From the NCBI RefSeq assembly GCF_009738185.1, contig NZ_CP046509.1, positions 2,607,501-2,671,500 on the forward strand: a stretch of 64,000 nucleotides of DNA, given 5' to 3'. The first letter of the stretch is position 1. The number at the start of each line of letters is the position of its first letter. Below, piece by piece: positions 46,109-55,236 of the stretch. This DNA is from Erwinia sorbitola (GTDB lineage: Bacteria > Pseudomonadota > Gammaproteobacteria > Enterobacterales > Enterobacteriaceae). Made by a program: the position numbers and the translations under genes. The notes under the pieces were generated by a model. That model was given only the letters and a program-made list of their open reading frames with translations, did not search any database and had not been told where the DNA came from.

Positions 46109-47674
46109 ATGCGATTAACTATTCGCGCCCGTCTGATCGGGATCGTGGGCCTGCTGTGCATACTGCTGATTATCGCCGCAGTATGGGGAATTATCGGGCT
46201 TCGCGCCGCTGACCAGCGCGCCGCCGCCACCTACCGTACCGAACTGCTGCCGTTACAAAGTTCTGCCCGCCTCTATCGCCTGGCACAATTACAATCCGCC
46301 ACGCTGTTTGAAGCGCTGCGCTACTGGACTGACGCCGGAGAAGTCGATAAACGCCTTGCCACTATTCAACACTATGCCAGCCAGATCGAACAGGAGCGCG
46401 CTCAGTACCAGAGTCTGGCACAGATCCCCGGAACCGAAAAAGTCAGTCAGCAATTTGTGCGCGACCTCACCGGATGGCAGCAGGCGCTGAACGATGCCGG
46501 TGCACTGCTAAAAACCGGCAACCCTTCAGCCGCGCTGGTGATCATCGAAACCCGACTGCGCAGCGGCAGTCTGGCGTTGCAGCAGGGCATTGACCAGCTT
46601 GACCTGCTGATGCGCGAACACGCCGGACACACCTACCAGCAAAGTGCACACTCCTACCAGCTGGCACGTAACAGCCTGATCGCTATTCTCACCGTTGGCC
46701 TGCTGATGGCGCTGATTGCCGGCATGATGCTGGTACGCTCGATCAGCCGCTCGGTGGGCAATGCCCGTCAGCTGGCGGAAGAGATCGCCAACGGCCAGCT
46801 TGACCACCATATTGAACATTTCGCGCCGGATGAACTGGGTGAGCTGATGCGTGCCCTGGCGAGTATGGATCACCGCCTCTCCGGTATTGTGCGTGAGGTC
46901 GGCGACAGCGCCGTGGCGCTCAATGATGCCGCCCATCAGATGGCTGAAGGTAACCAGGATCTCTCCGGCCGTACCCTTGCGCAGGCCAGTTCGCTGGAGC
47001 AAACCGCTGCCAGCATGGAACAGATGACCGCCACGGTAAAACATAATGCAGATAACGCTTCACAGGCGAACGAACTGGCGATGACCGTGCGTGAACAGGC
47101 ATTACGCGGCAGCAAAGTGCTGGACGATGCCGTTGGTGCGATGCGTGAAATCGAGAGCTCCAGCAAGCAGATAGCCGATATAAACCGGGTGATTGATGAG
47201 ATTGCCTTCCAGACCAATCTGCTGGCACTCAATGCCGCGGTGGAAGCCGCTCGCGCCGGTGAAATGGGACGCGGCTTTGCCGTTGTAGCCGCTGAGGTAC
47301 GCCAGCTGGCCCAGCGTTCAGCTCAGGCGGCGCAGCAGATTAAAACGCTGATTCAGACCAGCGTCAGCAAAGTCGATACCGGCAGCTCTCTGGTGCTGCG
47401 CTCAGGCGAAATGTTGCAGGAGATCAACGGCGGTGTGGCACGGGTGGTGGATATCGTGGGTGAGATCGCCATCTCCAGCCGTCAGCAGTCCAGCGGCATT
47501 GAACAGGTCAACGTGGCGGTGATTCAGATGGACAGCGCGACTCAGCAAAATGCCGCCCTGGTGCAGCAGGCGAGCAGCGCCAGCCAGACGGTGAATCAGC
47601 ACGCTGAACTGCTGGTGGAAAAAATGGCCTTCTTCCGTTTACGCGGTGACCGCCCCCGTTCCCCATCGCTGTGA
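46109..47674 (+). CDS. Methyl-accepting chemotaxis protein
   Basis: 521-residue transmembrane chemoreceptor. TM1 is near residues 8-30, a four-helix-type periplasmic ligand domain spans about 31-190, TM2 is near 191-213, followed by HAMP and the cytoplasmic signalling coiled coil. The tip VIDEIAFQTNLLALNAAVEAARAGEMGRGFAVVAAEVRQLA is perfect and binds CheA/CheW. The C-terminus (FFRLRGDRPRSPSL) lacks the NWETF tail that tethers CheR/CheB. A periplasmic binding-protein gene starts 15 bases after the stop, suggesting indirect ligand sensing. Confidence 0.95.
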   Translation: MRLTIRARLIGIVGLLCILLIIAAVWGIIGLRAADQRAAATYRTELLPLQSSARLYRLAQLQSATLFEALRYWTDAGEVDKRLATIQHYASQIEQERAQYQSLAQIPGTEKVSQQFVRDLTGWQQALNDAGALLKTGNPSAALVIIETRLRSGSLALQQGIDQLDLLMREHAGHTYQQSAHSYQLARNSLIAILTVGLLMALIAGMMLVRSISRSVGNARQLAEEIANGQLDHHIEHFAPDELGELMRALASMDHRLSGIVREVGDSAVALNDAAHQMAEGNQDLSGRTLAQASSLEQTAASMEQMTATVKHNADNASQANELAMTVREQALRGSKVLDDAVGAMREIESSSKQIADINRVIDEIAFQTNLLALNAAVEAARAGEMGRGFAVVAAEVRQLAQRSAQAAQQIKTLIQTSVSKVDTGSSLVLRSGEMLQEINGGVARVVDIVGEIAISSRQQSSGIEQVNVAVIQMDSATQQNAALVQQASSASQTVNQHAELLVEKMAFFRLRGDRPRSPSL

Positions 47675-47688
47675 AATCAGGAGCGACT

Positions 47689-48990
47689 ATGCGTAACAAA
47701 CTGACCACCGCCCTGCTGCTGATGCTGGCAGCGGGCGCTGCCCGGGCTGACACCACGCTGAATATTGCGACAATCGCCAATGGTGATATGACCATTATGC
47801 AGCAGCTTTCGGGTAGTTTTGAGCAGGCGCATCCCGGTGTTCATCTGCGCTGGCAGGTGATGGATGATGCGGAACTGCGCAAACAGGTGCTGGCGGCGAT
47901 GAACAGCGGCCAGTCAACCTTCGATGTGATTACCGTTGGCACTTATGAAGCGCCGCTGTGGGGCAAGCGCGGCTGGTTAACGCCGCTGGATAACCTGCCC
48001 GCAGACTATCAGGTGGACGATCTGCTAAAACCAGTGCGTAAAGCGCTCTCCTGGCAGGATAAACTCTATGCTCTGCCGTTCTACGGCGAGAGCAGCATGA
48101 CCTATTACCGGAAAGATCTGTTCGCCGCCCGTGGCCTGACCATGCCCGATGACGTCAACTGGAGCGACATTAAACGGCTGGCGGCGAAGCTGACCGATAA
48201 AGCCAATGGCGTATACGGCCTCTGCCTGCGCGGTCGTCCCGGCTGGGGCGACAATGTGGCGTTTATCACCACCATGGCCAACGGTTACGGCGCGCAGTGG
48301 TTCGATCTTGACTGGAAGCCGACCCTGGACAGCCCTGAGTGGCGCGAAGTACTGAGCGACTATGTGCAGATGGTGCATGATTACGGCCCGCCCGAGAGCG
48401 CGGAGAACAGCTTTGGTCAGATCCTCAAGCTCTTTGCCGAAGGTAAATGCGCCATGTGGGTGGACAGTACCGTGGCTGCCGGCCTGCTGATTAATCCGCA
48501 GATTTCACGGGTGGCCGATAAGATTGATTTTGCCCCGGCCCCCGGTGAACTGACGCGTAACGGCTCAAACTGGCTGTGGTCATGGGCGCTGGCGGTACCT
48601 GCCAGTGCCGCTAACAAAAGTGCCGCGCAGGAGTTTATCAGCTGGGCGACGTCGCCTGCTTATATTCAACTGGTGGCGAAAACCGTAGGCTGGGGTGCGG
48701 TTCCGCCGGGCAGCCGCTACTCCACCTATCAGCAGGCCAGCTATCAACGCCTTGCCCCCTATGCAAAACGGGTACAGGCGGCAATGGAGAGCGCCAGCGT
48801 GGAGCAGCCGACGCTCGGGCCGGTGCCCTATCAGGGCGTGCAGTACGTCAGCATTCCCGGTTTCGATCAGATGGGCAATGCTGTGGGCGAAAACATCGCC
48901 GCGCTGTTACAGGGCAAACTGACGCTGGATGAAACCCTGAAACGCAACCAGCAGGCAGTCAGCGATATCTACGCCAAAACCAACCCTTAA
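47689..48990 (+). CDS. Periplasmic sugar/polyol-binding protein (orphan, cotranscribed with chemoreceptor)
   Basis: About 433 residues with a Sec signal peptide (LTTALLLMLAAGAARAD). The sequence has the cluster B/family 1 binding-protein layout of ABC sugar systems (VDSTVAAGLLI, WLWSWALAVPASAANKSAAQEFISWATS), close to polyol or maltose-type binding proteins. The ATG at 47689 has AGGAGC upstream; an in-frame GTG overlapping the chemoreceptor stop is rejected. No permease or ATPase gene is adjacent. It may deliver its ligand to the upstream chemoreceptor, or feed a transporter encoded elsewhere. Confidence 0.85.
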   Translation: MRNKLTTALLLMLAAGAARADTTLNIATIANGDMTIMQQLSGSFEQAHPGVHLRWQVMDDAELRKQVLAAMNSGQSTFDVITVGTYEAPLWGKRGWLTPLDNLPADYQVDDLLKPVRKALSWQDKLYALPFYGESSMTYYRKDLFAARGLTMPDDVNWSDIKRLAAKLTDKANGVYGLCLRGRPGWGDNVAFITTMANGYGAQWFDLDWKPTLDSPEWREVLSDYVQMVHDYGPPESAENSFGQILKLFAEGKCAMWVDSTVAAGLLINPQISRVADKIDFAPAPGELTRNGSNWLWSWALAVPASAANKSAAQEFISWATSPAYIQLVAKTVGWGAVPPGSRYSTYQQASYQRLAPYAKRVQAAMESASVEQPTLGPVPYQGVQYVSIPGFDQMGNAVGENIAALLQGKLTLDETLKRNQQAVSDIYAKTNP

Positions 48991-48996
48991 TCCGCA

Positions 48997-49017
48997 CCGG
49001 GCAGAACGTCTGCCCGG
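48997..49017 (+). terminator. Terminator-like hairpin after the binding-protein gene
   Basis: CCGGGCAGA/TCTGCCCGG stem with an ACG loop and TTTCCCC downstream. Confidence 0.65.
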
Positions 49018-49087
49018 CTTTCCCCCGCCGATCGCGCCGTGTACACTAGCGCCTGTCAATTTCTCTGCATCAATTCAGGCCTGCACT

Positions 49088-49411
49088 ATGAAAACCGTTG
49101 AAGAATATTACGCTATCGCCAAAGATCTGTTTCTTGAGGCGCACCCGACGCTGAAATCCGGCATTGAAAACCTGACGGCTGAACAGGCCGCCACTCTCGG
49201 CATGAGCGTGGAACAGCTTCAATCGATGCAGAAAGATCGCGCCTATGCAGCTTACGTGCGTGAGAAGAAGCTGGACGGCATGCTGTTTGCCATTCAACTG
49301 GCAGAGCCGGATAAAGAGGTGATGGTTGCGGCTATTGAAGCCTATCTGCATACCCATGCTGAAGCGCTGGGGATGAGCTGGGAAGAGTTTTGTATTAAAA
49401 ACGAATTGTAA
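49088..49411 (+). CDS. Small conserved cytoplasmic protein of unknown function
   Basis: 107 residues, no signal or membrane segment. It is helical and acidic, with the segments DLFLEAHPTLKSGIENLT, MSVEQLQSMQKDRAYAAYVREKKLDGMLFAIQLAEPDKEV and a C-terminal HAEALGMSWEEFCIKNEL. I think it may belong to a DUF6388-type family, but I am not certain. It is monocistronic, with a promoter-like region upstream and a strong hairpin downstream. Confidence 0.7.
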   Translation: MKTVEEYYAIAKDLFLEAHPTLKSGIENLTAEQAATLGMSVEQLQSMQKDRAYAAYVREKKLDGMLFAIQLAEPDKEVMVAAIEAYLHTHAEALGMSWEEFCIKNEL

Positions 49412-49415
49412 TCAC

Positions 49416-49446
49416 AGCGGGACGCCCGGATAAAAGGCGTCCCGCT
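49416..49446. terminator. Terminator hairpin
   Basis: AGCGGGACGCC/GGCGTCCCGCT 11-bp stem between the 107-residue protein gene and convergent yodC. Confidence 0.75.
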
Positions 49447-49471
49447 CTGTATGCTCTGACCGTTATGCTGG

Positions 49472-49648
49472 TTAACCGGCCAGAAGCGAACCGGACGATG
49501 ATGACAGCTCCTCTTCACGGAACGCCTCGCGGCGCACACTGTAGCCGTCGTACCAGCGACATTCGACCATACCGCTGGCAACACCCGTGACAATCATCGC
49601 CGGGCCACCATCCTTATGTTGCACTTCATCACTGACGATAAAACTCAT
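49472..49648 (-). CDS. yodC: YodC family small protein
   Basis: 58 residues, a small SH3-like barrel. The core PAMIVTGVASGMVECRWYDGYSVRREAF matches E. coli YodC (PRMIVTG...VECRWYDGYGVKREAF). A GGAGGTG ribosome site lies six bases before the ATG at 49648, so that start is preferred over one nine bases upstream. The function is unknown. It sits upstream of the yedI group. Confidence 0.88.
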   Translation of the reverse strand: MSFIVSDEVQHKDGGPAMIVTGVASGMVECRWYDGYSVRREAFREEELSSSSGSLLAG

Positions 49649-49842
49649 GTAAAGCACCTCCCTATCTGGTTATCACTATACCGTCATTTTTCAAGTAGCA
49701 GATACGCTGCTCCAAAGACAACAGCCATTTAATACTGCAAATCGAGCTATTCAGGTTATAGCATCTCAACAGAGAAACTGCTGTTAACACCAGGTAAAAC
49801 ATTTGTTAAATAAAAATAAGCAGTTAAAAACACTGAATATAA

Positions 49843-49873
49843 AAAAAGCGCGTAGTTTTACTACACGCTTTTT
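49843..49873 (-). terminator. Terminator of the small CxxC gene at 49.9 kb
   Basis: A 14-bp stem with one mismatch (left AAAAAGCGCGTAGT, right ACTACACGCTTTTT), A-rich before and T-rich after, so it can work in both directions. Confidence 0.82.
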
Positions 49874-49898
49874 ATGTGAAACCCGTCGCATTTTGCGC

Positions 49899-50030
49899 TT
49901 AGATTTTACAGCCTTCGCAGTCTGCCTCGTCGCCTAAATCAGCAGGCACTTCAGCTGCTTTTTTCTGAGCATTGGCTTCTGCCTGCTCAAGCTGTGCATC
50001 AATATCAAATTCAAACATATCTTCGTTCAT
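49899..50030 (-). CDS. 43-residue acidic protein with C-terminal CxxC motif
   Basis: Starts MNEDMFEFDIDAQLEQAEAN and ends LGDEADCEGCKI; a GGGG ribosome site lies upstream and a strong terminator downstream. The strongly biased coding (Glu/Asp/Ala, helix then a short Cys-rich end) and the placement directly after yedI suggest a real gene. The DCEGC motif could bind a metal or form a disulfide. The product is not recognised, and no function is proposed. Confidence 0.65.
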   Translation of the reverse strand: MNEDMFEFDIDAQLEQAEANAQKKAAEVPADLGDEADCEGCKI

Positions 50031-50076
50031 CGTTAACCCCTACAGATTTACTGGTTACAGCCCGTCTTTATACTGA

Positions 50077-50979
50077 TTACTGGCGCATTTTGGCAATCAA
50101 ATTTACTACGCACAGCACAATCGACCCCACAATAACACCCAGAATAAGGTTAGCCAGGTTGCTGACCAGCGTTGCCAGCAGGCCCTGCATACCGGCGCTG
50201 AACCCTTCGATCATATGGTGCAGGAACGGCAGTCCGTGGACGATAATCCCCCCACCCACCAGAAACATTGCCAGCGTGCCGACTACCGTCAGAATCTTCA
50301 TCAGCCAGGGGGCAGCAACCAGCAGCACGCCGCCGATGGCTTTCGCCGCTGAAGATGACTTCTGCTGTAACCACAGGCCGAGATCGTCAATTTTGACAAT
50401 GCCCGCGACAATGCCGTACACGCCAATGGTTACCGCAATGGCCACGCCCGCCAGGATAATCACCTGGTTGAGCAGCGGAGCATCAGACACGATACCCAGG
50501 GTGATTGCCACAATCTCTGCTGACAGAATAAAATCGGTCCGAACCGCCCCTTTAACCTTCTTCTTCTCAAACTCTGCCGCATTTTGCTGCGCTGCATTCA
50601 GCAGGCGTGCTTCCCGCGCTTCCGGCGTTTCCTGACTTTTATCTTTGTGCAGGCTGTGCAGCACTTTCTCAAAACCCTCGTAGCAGAGGTAGGCACCGCC
50701 CACCATCAGCAGCGGGGTAATAGCCCAGGGAGCAAAGGCGCTGATAAGCAGCGCCAGCGGCACCAGAATCAGTTTGTTAAGAAAAGAACCTTTCGCCACA
50801 CTCCATACTACCGGCAGCTCACGGTTAGCTTTCACCCCGCTGACCTGCTGTGCGTTCAACGATAAGTCATCCCCCAATACGCCGGCGGTTTTTTTTGCCG
50901 CCACTTTGCCCATCACGGATACGTCATCCAGCAGGGTGGCAATATCGTCCAGTAAGGTCAGTAAACTACTTCCAGCCAA
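50077..50979 (-). CDS. yedI: DUF808 inner-membrane protein YedI
   Basis: 300 residues with about six to seven hydrophobic segments, inner membrane. MAGSSLLTLLDDIATLLDD and SVMGKVAAKKTAGVLGDDLSLNAQQVSGV are nearly identical to E. coli YedI. The start codon is TTG with AAGGA upstream, which aligns with the E. coli N-terminus. Function unknown. It appears to be in one transcript with a 91-residue gene 11 bases upstream and the 43-residue gene downstream. Confidence 0.93.
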   Translation of the reverse strand: MAGSSLLTLLDDIATLLDDVSVMGKVAAKKTAGVLGDDLSLNAQQVSGVKANRELPVVWSVAKGSFLNKLILVPLALLISAFAPWAITPLLMVGGAYLCYEGFEKVLHSLHKDKSQETPEAREARLLNAAQQNAAEFEKKKVKGAVRTDFILSAEIVAITLGIVSDAPLLNQVIILAGVAIAVTIGVYGIVAGIVKIDDLGLWLQQKSSSAAKAIGGVLLVAAPWLMKILTVVGTLAMFLVGGGIIVHGLPFLHHMIEGFSAGMQGLLATLVSNLANLILGVIVGSIVLCVVNLIAKMRQ

Positions 50980-50990
50980 AATCTCGTTCC

Positions 50991-51266
50991 TTATTCATGT
51001 TCATCATGTTGACAACAGGGGCACAGCTCGATTTCAGCCACCGCCATATCGGCGATACCATCACAGTCCCACTCAACGCGCACAGGCTGCCCCGGCGCTT
51101 CTGCATGGTGCAGATATTTACTTACCGGGCTTTCGGTCATCCCGCTGATCTCTTCGGTGGCAATCAGCCGATCGCCCACGAAAATACGCGCCGTCGCCTG
51201 GGTGGTGACCATGCGTTCGCCGCTGAGTTTATACAGACGTCTTACCGTCAGTTTGACACTGGCCAT
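50991..51266 (-). CDS. Small conserved protein with CPCC motif
   Basis: 91 residues, no signal peptide. A beta-rich-looking body (VKLTVRRLYKLSGERMVTTQATARIFVGD) is followed by VEWDCDGIADMAVAEIELCPCCQHDEHE; three Cys in the last 20 residues plus two His suggest a metal site. It precedes yedI by 11 bases. A similar cysteine-rich small gene (49899-50030) lies on the other side of yedI. I do not recognise the family. Confidence 0.72.
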   Translation of the reverse strand: MASVKLTVRRLYKLSGERMVTTQATARIFVGDRLIATEEISGMTESPVSKYLHHAEAPGQPVRVEWDCDGIADMAVAEIELCPCCQHDEHE

Positions 51267-51441
51267 GGTTCACCCCTGGCTGGCTGTATGAAAAGAGGGG
51301 ACAAATCTAAGCAATTATGGACATGGAGTGCAAATTTTGTAAAAAAATTACGCCCATCCGGGAAAAATAGTGGCAGAATCCTTCCCTTATAACAATTTCA
51401 CAACCTGATATTTCTGACTGATGTATCACGGAGATCCGCTC

Positions 51442-52353
51442 ATGTTACGCCGTGCCCCTGCCCTACTGCCGCTGCTGGCTGCGTTGTTTTCCCTCTATTT
51501 TATCTGGGGTTCCACCTATCTGGTGATCCGTATCGGTGTAGAAAGCTGGCCGCCAATGCTGCTGGCCGGACTGCGATTTTTACTGGCTGGCGTGGTGCTG
51601 CTGGCTTTTCTGCTGCTGAGGGGTGAGAAGCTGCCTTCCTGGCGTGAAGCTCGTAATGCGGCGATGATCGGTATCCTGCTGCTGGCGATGGGTAACGGCG
51701 CGGTCACCGTGGCCGAACATCAGCATGTGCCCTCCGGACTGGCAGCGGTGATGGTTGCCACCGTGCCGCTGTTTGCCATGTGTTTTAGCCGGTTATTCGG
51801 TATTGCGACCCGCTGGATCGAGTGGCTGGGGATTGCCGTGGGCCTGGTAGGGATTATTCTGCTTAACAGTGCCGGTCATCTGGCGGGGAATCCCTGGGGC
51901 GCACTGATGATTCTCGGCGGTTCACTGACGTGGGCGTTTGGCTCGGTATGGGGCTCGCGCATTGCTCTGCCGCGCGGCATGATGGCAGGAGCGATAGAGA
52001 TGCTGGCAGCAGGCGTGGTGCTGCTCACGGCGAGTCAGTTAAGCGGTGAGCACCTGACGCAGACTCCGGCCCTGTCAGGCTTCTTCGCCCTCGGTTATCT
52101 CAGCCTGTTTGGATCAGTCATCGCTATCAACTCCTATATGTTCCTGATCCGCAATGTCACACCGGCTATCGCAACCAGCTATGCCTACGTTAATCCGGTC
52201 GTAGCCGTGCTGCTGGGTATTGCCTTTGCCGGTGAAAGCCTGTCAGGACGCGAATGGCTGGCGCTGGGGATTATTGTGCTGGCGGTGGTGCTGGTCACGC
52301 TGGGCAAATATATCTTCCCGGCCAAACCGATCGTCAAGACCTGCGAGCCTTAA
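51442..52353 (+). CDS. yedA: EamA-family transporter YedA
   Basis: 303 residues, ten TM helices, DMT superfamily. FIWGSTYLVIRIGVESWPP and NPVVAVLLGIAFAGE match E. coli YedA. The ATG at 51442 follows GGAGA by eight bases and aligns with the E. coli start; an earlier in-frame ATG is rejected. It is divergent from the yedI group and overlaps the vsr stop codon by four bases, a tail-to-tail arrangement. Substrate unknown. Confidence 0.93.
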   Translation: MLRRAPALLPLLAALFSLYFIWGSTYLVIRIGVESWPPMLLAGLRFLLAGVVLLAFLLLRGEKLPSWREARNAAMIGILLLAMGNGAVTVAEHQHVPSGLAAVMVATVPLFAMCFSRLFGIATRWIEWLGIAVGLVGIILLNSAGHLAGNPWGALMILGGSLTWAFGSVWGSRIALPRGMMAGAIEMLAAGVVLLTASQLSGEHLTQTPALSGFFALGYLSLFGSVIAINSYMFLIRNVTPAIATSYAYVNPVVAVLLGIAFAGESLSGREWLALGIIVLAVVLVTLGKYIFPAKPIVKTCEP

Positions 52354-52823
52354 CGTTCCAGCTGGCGAATACCCTGCTCGTCGATCTCGCCGTTGCCTTC
52401 TGCGGCGCAGATCCACTCTTCCAGACGGGTGCGCAGAGCCTCCTCTTCCAGCCGCGTTTTGCCGCGTAGCGCGCACTCCCACACCAGCAGGACGCGCCAG
52501 CCGCTGGCACTTAGCTCATCAATATAGCGTTTATCACGCGCCACATTACTGTCGATTTTTCCCTGCCAGAAGGCGGTGCGGGTGGCTGGCATTTTAAACA
52601 GATGGCAGTGATGGCGATGCCAGAAGCAGCCGTGCACAAAGATAATTGCCTGATAGTCGGGCAGCACAAAGTCCGGACGACCGGGCAGTGATTTATCCTG
52701 TACCCGGTAGCTTAGATCCAGTTCGACCAGCAGCTCTGCCAGCCGTTTTTCGATTGCCGTATCGCGGGTACGTATAGCGCGCATATTCTTACTGCGCACT
52801 TCTGAAGAGTGAACGTCGGCCAT
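52350..52823 (-). CDS. vsr: Very short patch repair endonuclease Vsr
   Basis: 157 residues. Nicks 5' of the T in T:G mismatches arising by deamination of Dcm-methylated cytosine. The fold has the conserved PDFVLPDYQAIIFVHGCFWHRHHCHLFKMP region with the catalytic Asp and the zinc His/Cys residues. It lies 72 bases downstream of dcm, whereas in E. coli dcm and vsr overlap, so here the coupling is looser. Confidence 0.94.
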   Translation of the reverse strand: MADVHSSEVRSKNMRAIRTRDTAIEKRLAELLVELDLSYRVQDKSLPGRPDFVLPDYQAIIFVHGCFWHRHHCHLFKMPATRTAFWQGKIDSNVARDKRYIDELSASGWRVLLVWECALRGKTRLEEEALRTRLEEWICAAEGNGEIDEQGIRQLER

Positions 52824-52895
52824 CTTGATATTCCTTTAACGAAGACCTTAAGTGTAGCTAATCGTGGCTCTGCCGTGGTGGTCGCCAGCCACATT

Positions 52896-54305
52896 TCACC
52901 GGCGCGGCTTTACCGCCTGTTCAATCCAGGGTTGCAGCAGCTTTGCCACGGCAGCGAAAGCAGGCACCACCACCGAGTTACCAAACTGACGGTAGGCCTG
53001 CGTGTCCGACACCGGAATATGAAACTGCTCTTTGCCGGGCTGTTCAAAACCCATCAGCCGGGCGCACTCACGCGGCGTCAGGCGACGAGGACGACGCTGC
53101 TGATTTTCCTCGTTGTCGAAATCCTGTTCGCCCAGCGCTTTATCCCAGCCGCGATCGATCAGGATTTCTGATCCATCTTTGTAGTAGCGTGCTGACAGGG
53201 TACGCACCACGCCCTGCTCCAGCTCCGGGTCAACCAGCCCATAGCCAAAGCCATTACCGCGTGCCTGGTGCTTTTTCGCGTACTGATAGAGGTACTTCCA
53301 CAGCGTGGTGGTCAGAATATATTTCGCATCCACTACCGGATCGAGCAGGGCTTTTAACGGCGTGCGCTGCTGCGGATAGAGCGTCGGCAAGGCGCTGAGG
53401 CTGAAGGTGGGCAGCGCGAGGTCGCGGCGGAAGCCGACCAGTACAATACGTTCGCGGTGCTGGGGCAGGAAATGCCTGCCGTCGATAATTTTCGGATCCG
53501 GCGAACCGACGATCGCCGCATCCGCCACGTCATAACCCAGCTCGTCCAGCGTTGACATAATGATGCGGAAGGTGTTGCCCTTATCATGGCTTTTCAGGTT
53601 CTTGACGTTTTCCAGCACAAATATTGCCGGCTTTTTAGCCGTGATAATACGCGCCACATCGAAGAACAGCGTTCCCTGCGCTTCATCTTCGAAGCCATGC
53701 TTACGCCCCAGCGCATTTTTCTTCGATACGCCCGCCAGCGAGAACGGCTGACAGGGGAAACCTGCCAGCAGCACGTCGTGATCCGGCACCTGCTGGCGAA
53801 TATGCTGATACGCCTGCTCTTCCCCCACCTGCGCATCACCACTCAACGTGATATCACGGATATCCTGGTTGAAGCGATGCTGCTCTTCATCGCAGTACCA
53901 GTTGGCTTTGTAGGTGCGTACTGCATGTTTGTTCCATTCACTGGTGAAAACACACTGACCGCCAATCGCCTCGAAGCCGCTGCGGATACCGCCGATACCG
54001 GCAAACAGGTCAATAAAGCGAAACGCATAGTGAGGATGATGTGCCGGAGGCGCGGGCAGCATACTGTGCAGCAGGCTGACTTCAGCTTCATTCAGGGTTT
54101 TACGGCTGTTGCCCTTGACCCAACGGTTTACCGACTCCCGCGTCCACTCCTGCTGGCTGACCTTGCGCAGGATCGCCGCTACGGTTTTCTGGTCATAAAT
54201 TTCCAGCACGCGCATTAGCAGCTGGCGATCCTGCTCTTCTTTATGCTGCGCCTGTACTCGTGCCTGTTCGGCCAGCTCTGCGGCCACGCGGTCAAAATCG
54301 CTCAT
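52896..54305 (-). CDS. dcm: DNA cytosine-5 methyltransferase Dcm
   Basis: 469 residues, cytoplasmic; methylates the second C of CCWGG in E. coli. Motif I FIDLFAGIGGIRSGFE, motif IV GFPCQPFSLAGVSKKNALG with the catalytic Cys, motif VI FVLENVKNLKSHDKG and motif X-like RQFGNSVVVPAF are intact. The target-recognition region aligns with that of E. coli Dcm, so CCWGG specificity is expected. The ATG at 54305 is preferred over a GTG six bases upstream. vsr follows. Confidence 0.95.
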   Translation of the reverse strand: MSDFDRVAAELAEQARVQAQHKEEQDRQLLMRVLEIYDQKTVAAILRKVSQQEWTRESVNRWVKGNSRKTLNEAEVSLLHSMLPAPPAHHPHYAFRFIDLFAGIGGIRSGFEAIGGQCVFTSEWNKHAVRTYKANWYCDEEQHRFNQDIRDITLSGDAQVGEEQAYQHIRQQVPDHDVLLAGFPCQPFSLAGVSKKNALGRKHGFEDEAQGTLFFDVARIITAKKPAIFVLENVKNLKSHDKGNTFRIIMSTLDELGYDVADAAIVGSPDPKIIDGRHFLPQHRERIVLVGFRRDLALPTFSLSALPTLYPQQRTPLKALLDPVVDAKYILTTTLWKYLYQYAKKHQARGNGFGYGLVDPELEQGVVRTLSARYYKDGSEILIDRGWDKALGEQDFDNEENQQRRPRRLTPRECARLMGFEQPGKEQFHIPVSDTQAYRQFGNSVVVPAFAAVAKLLQPWIEQAVKPRR

Positions 54306-54461
54306 ATTCACTCAGTTCAAGGGATAAACAGGTGTCAGTCTATCACTTAGTTGACCCAGCGACAGGCAGAAATTTCCCCTGCGCCATTGGTGATTAATGA
54401 CAGCGGGAAATGATGCCACTACACTGACGCTGTTTGATTGATAAAAAAGGAGTTAATGCCG

Positions 54462-55118
54462 ATGAGCACCCTGGAACGCGAGCAGCTTACCCTGCCCGAT
54501 GGCGCTAAAAAACTGCTGCTACACTCATGCTGTGCGCCCTGCTCCGGCGAGGTAATGGAAGCGTTACAAGCGTCGGGAATTGATTACACTATCTTTTTCT
54601 ACAACCCGAATATTCATCCGCAGAAAGAGTACCTGTTACGCAAAGAGGAGAACATCCGCTTTGCCGAGCAGCACGGCATTCCGTTTGTTGATGCTGATTA
54701 TGATACCGATAACTGGTTTGCCCGTGCGAAAGGCATGGAGTGGGAGCCGGAACGCGGGGTGCGCTGCACGATGTGCTTTGATATGCGTTTCGAGCGCACC
54801 GCTCTTTACGCCTTTGAGCACGGTTTTCCGGTGATCTCCAGTTCACTGGGTATTTCGCGCTGGAAGAATATGCAGCAGATTAATGAGTGTGGCGATCGGG
54901 CGGCAGCGCCTTATCCTGGTATTCATTACTGGGACTATAACTGGCGCAAAAAAGGCGGCTCTGCACGGATGATCGAGATCAGCAAGCGCGAACGCTTTTA
55001 TCAGCAGGAGTACTGCGGCTGTGTCTATTCGCTGCGTGATAGTAATCTGCATCGTAAAAGCCAGGGCCGGCCATTAATCAAGCTCGGTGTGCTTTATTAC
55101 GGTGATGAAGAGCAGTAA
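54462..55118 (+). CDS. queH: Epoxyqueuosine reductase QueH
   Basis: 218 residues, DUF208 family. QueH converts epoxyqueuosine in tRNA to queuosine, replacing or duplicating QueG. The cysteine motifs expected of its Fe-S and metal-binding site are present: LHSCCAPCSGEV near the N-terminus, VRCTMCFDMRFERTALYA in the middle and EYCGCVYSLRDSN near the end. AAGGAG lies nine bases before the ATG at 54462; an ATG six bases earlier is too close. It sits between dcm and a RHH gene and is transcribed alone. Confidence 0.92.
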   Translation: MSTLEREQLTLPDGAKKLLLHSCCAPCSGEVMEALQASGIDYTIFFYNPNIHPQKEYLLRKEENIRFAEQHGIPFVDADYDTDNWFARAKGMEWEPERGVRCTMCFDMRFERTALYAFEHGFPVISSSLGISRWKNMQQINECGDRAAAPYPGIHYWDYNWRKKGGSARMIEISKRERFYQQEYCGCVYSLRDSNLHRKSQGRPLIKLGVLYYGDEEQ

Positions 55119-55236
55119 CCGCAGAAAATGCCGCTGGGTTTAAGCAGGCTGGCCGACGGGTTGCAGGTGTCAGTAACATCATCTCAAGCGCTATGCGCGA
55201 CAGCGTCTCTCTGAGTGAAAGACGCTGGATACCGGG

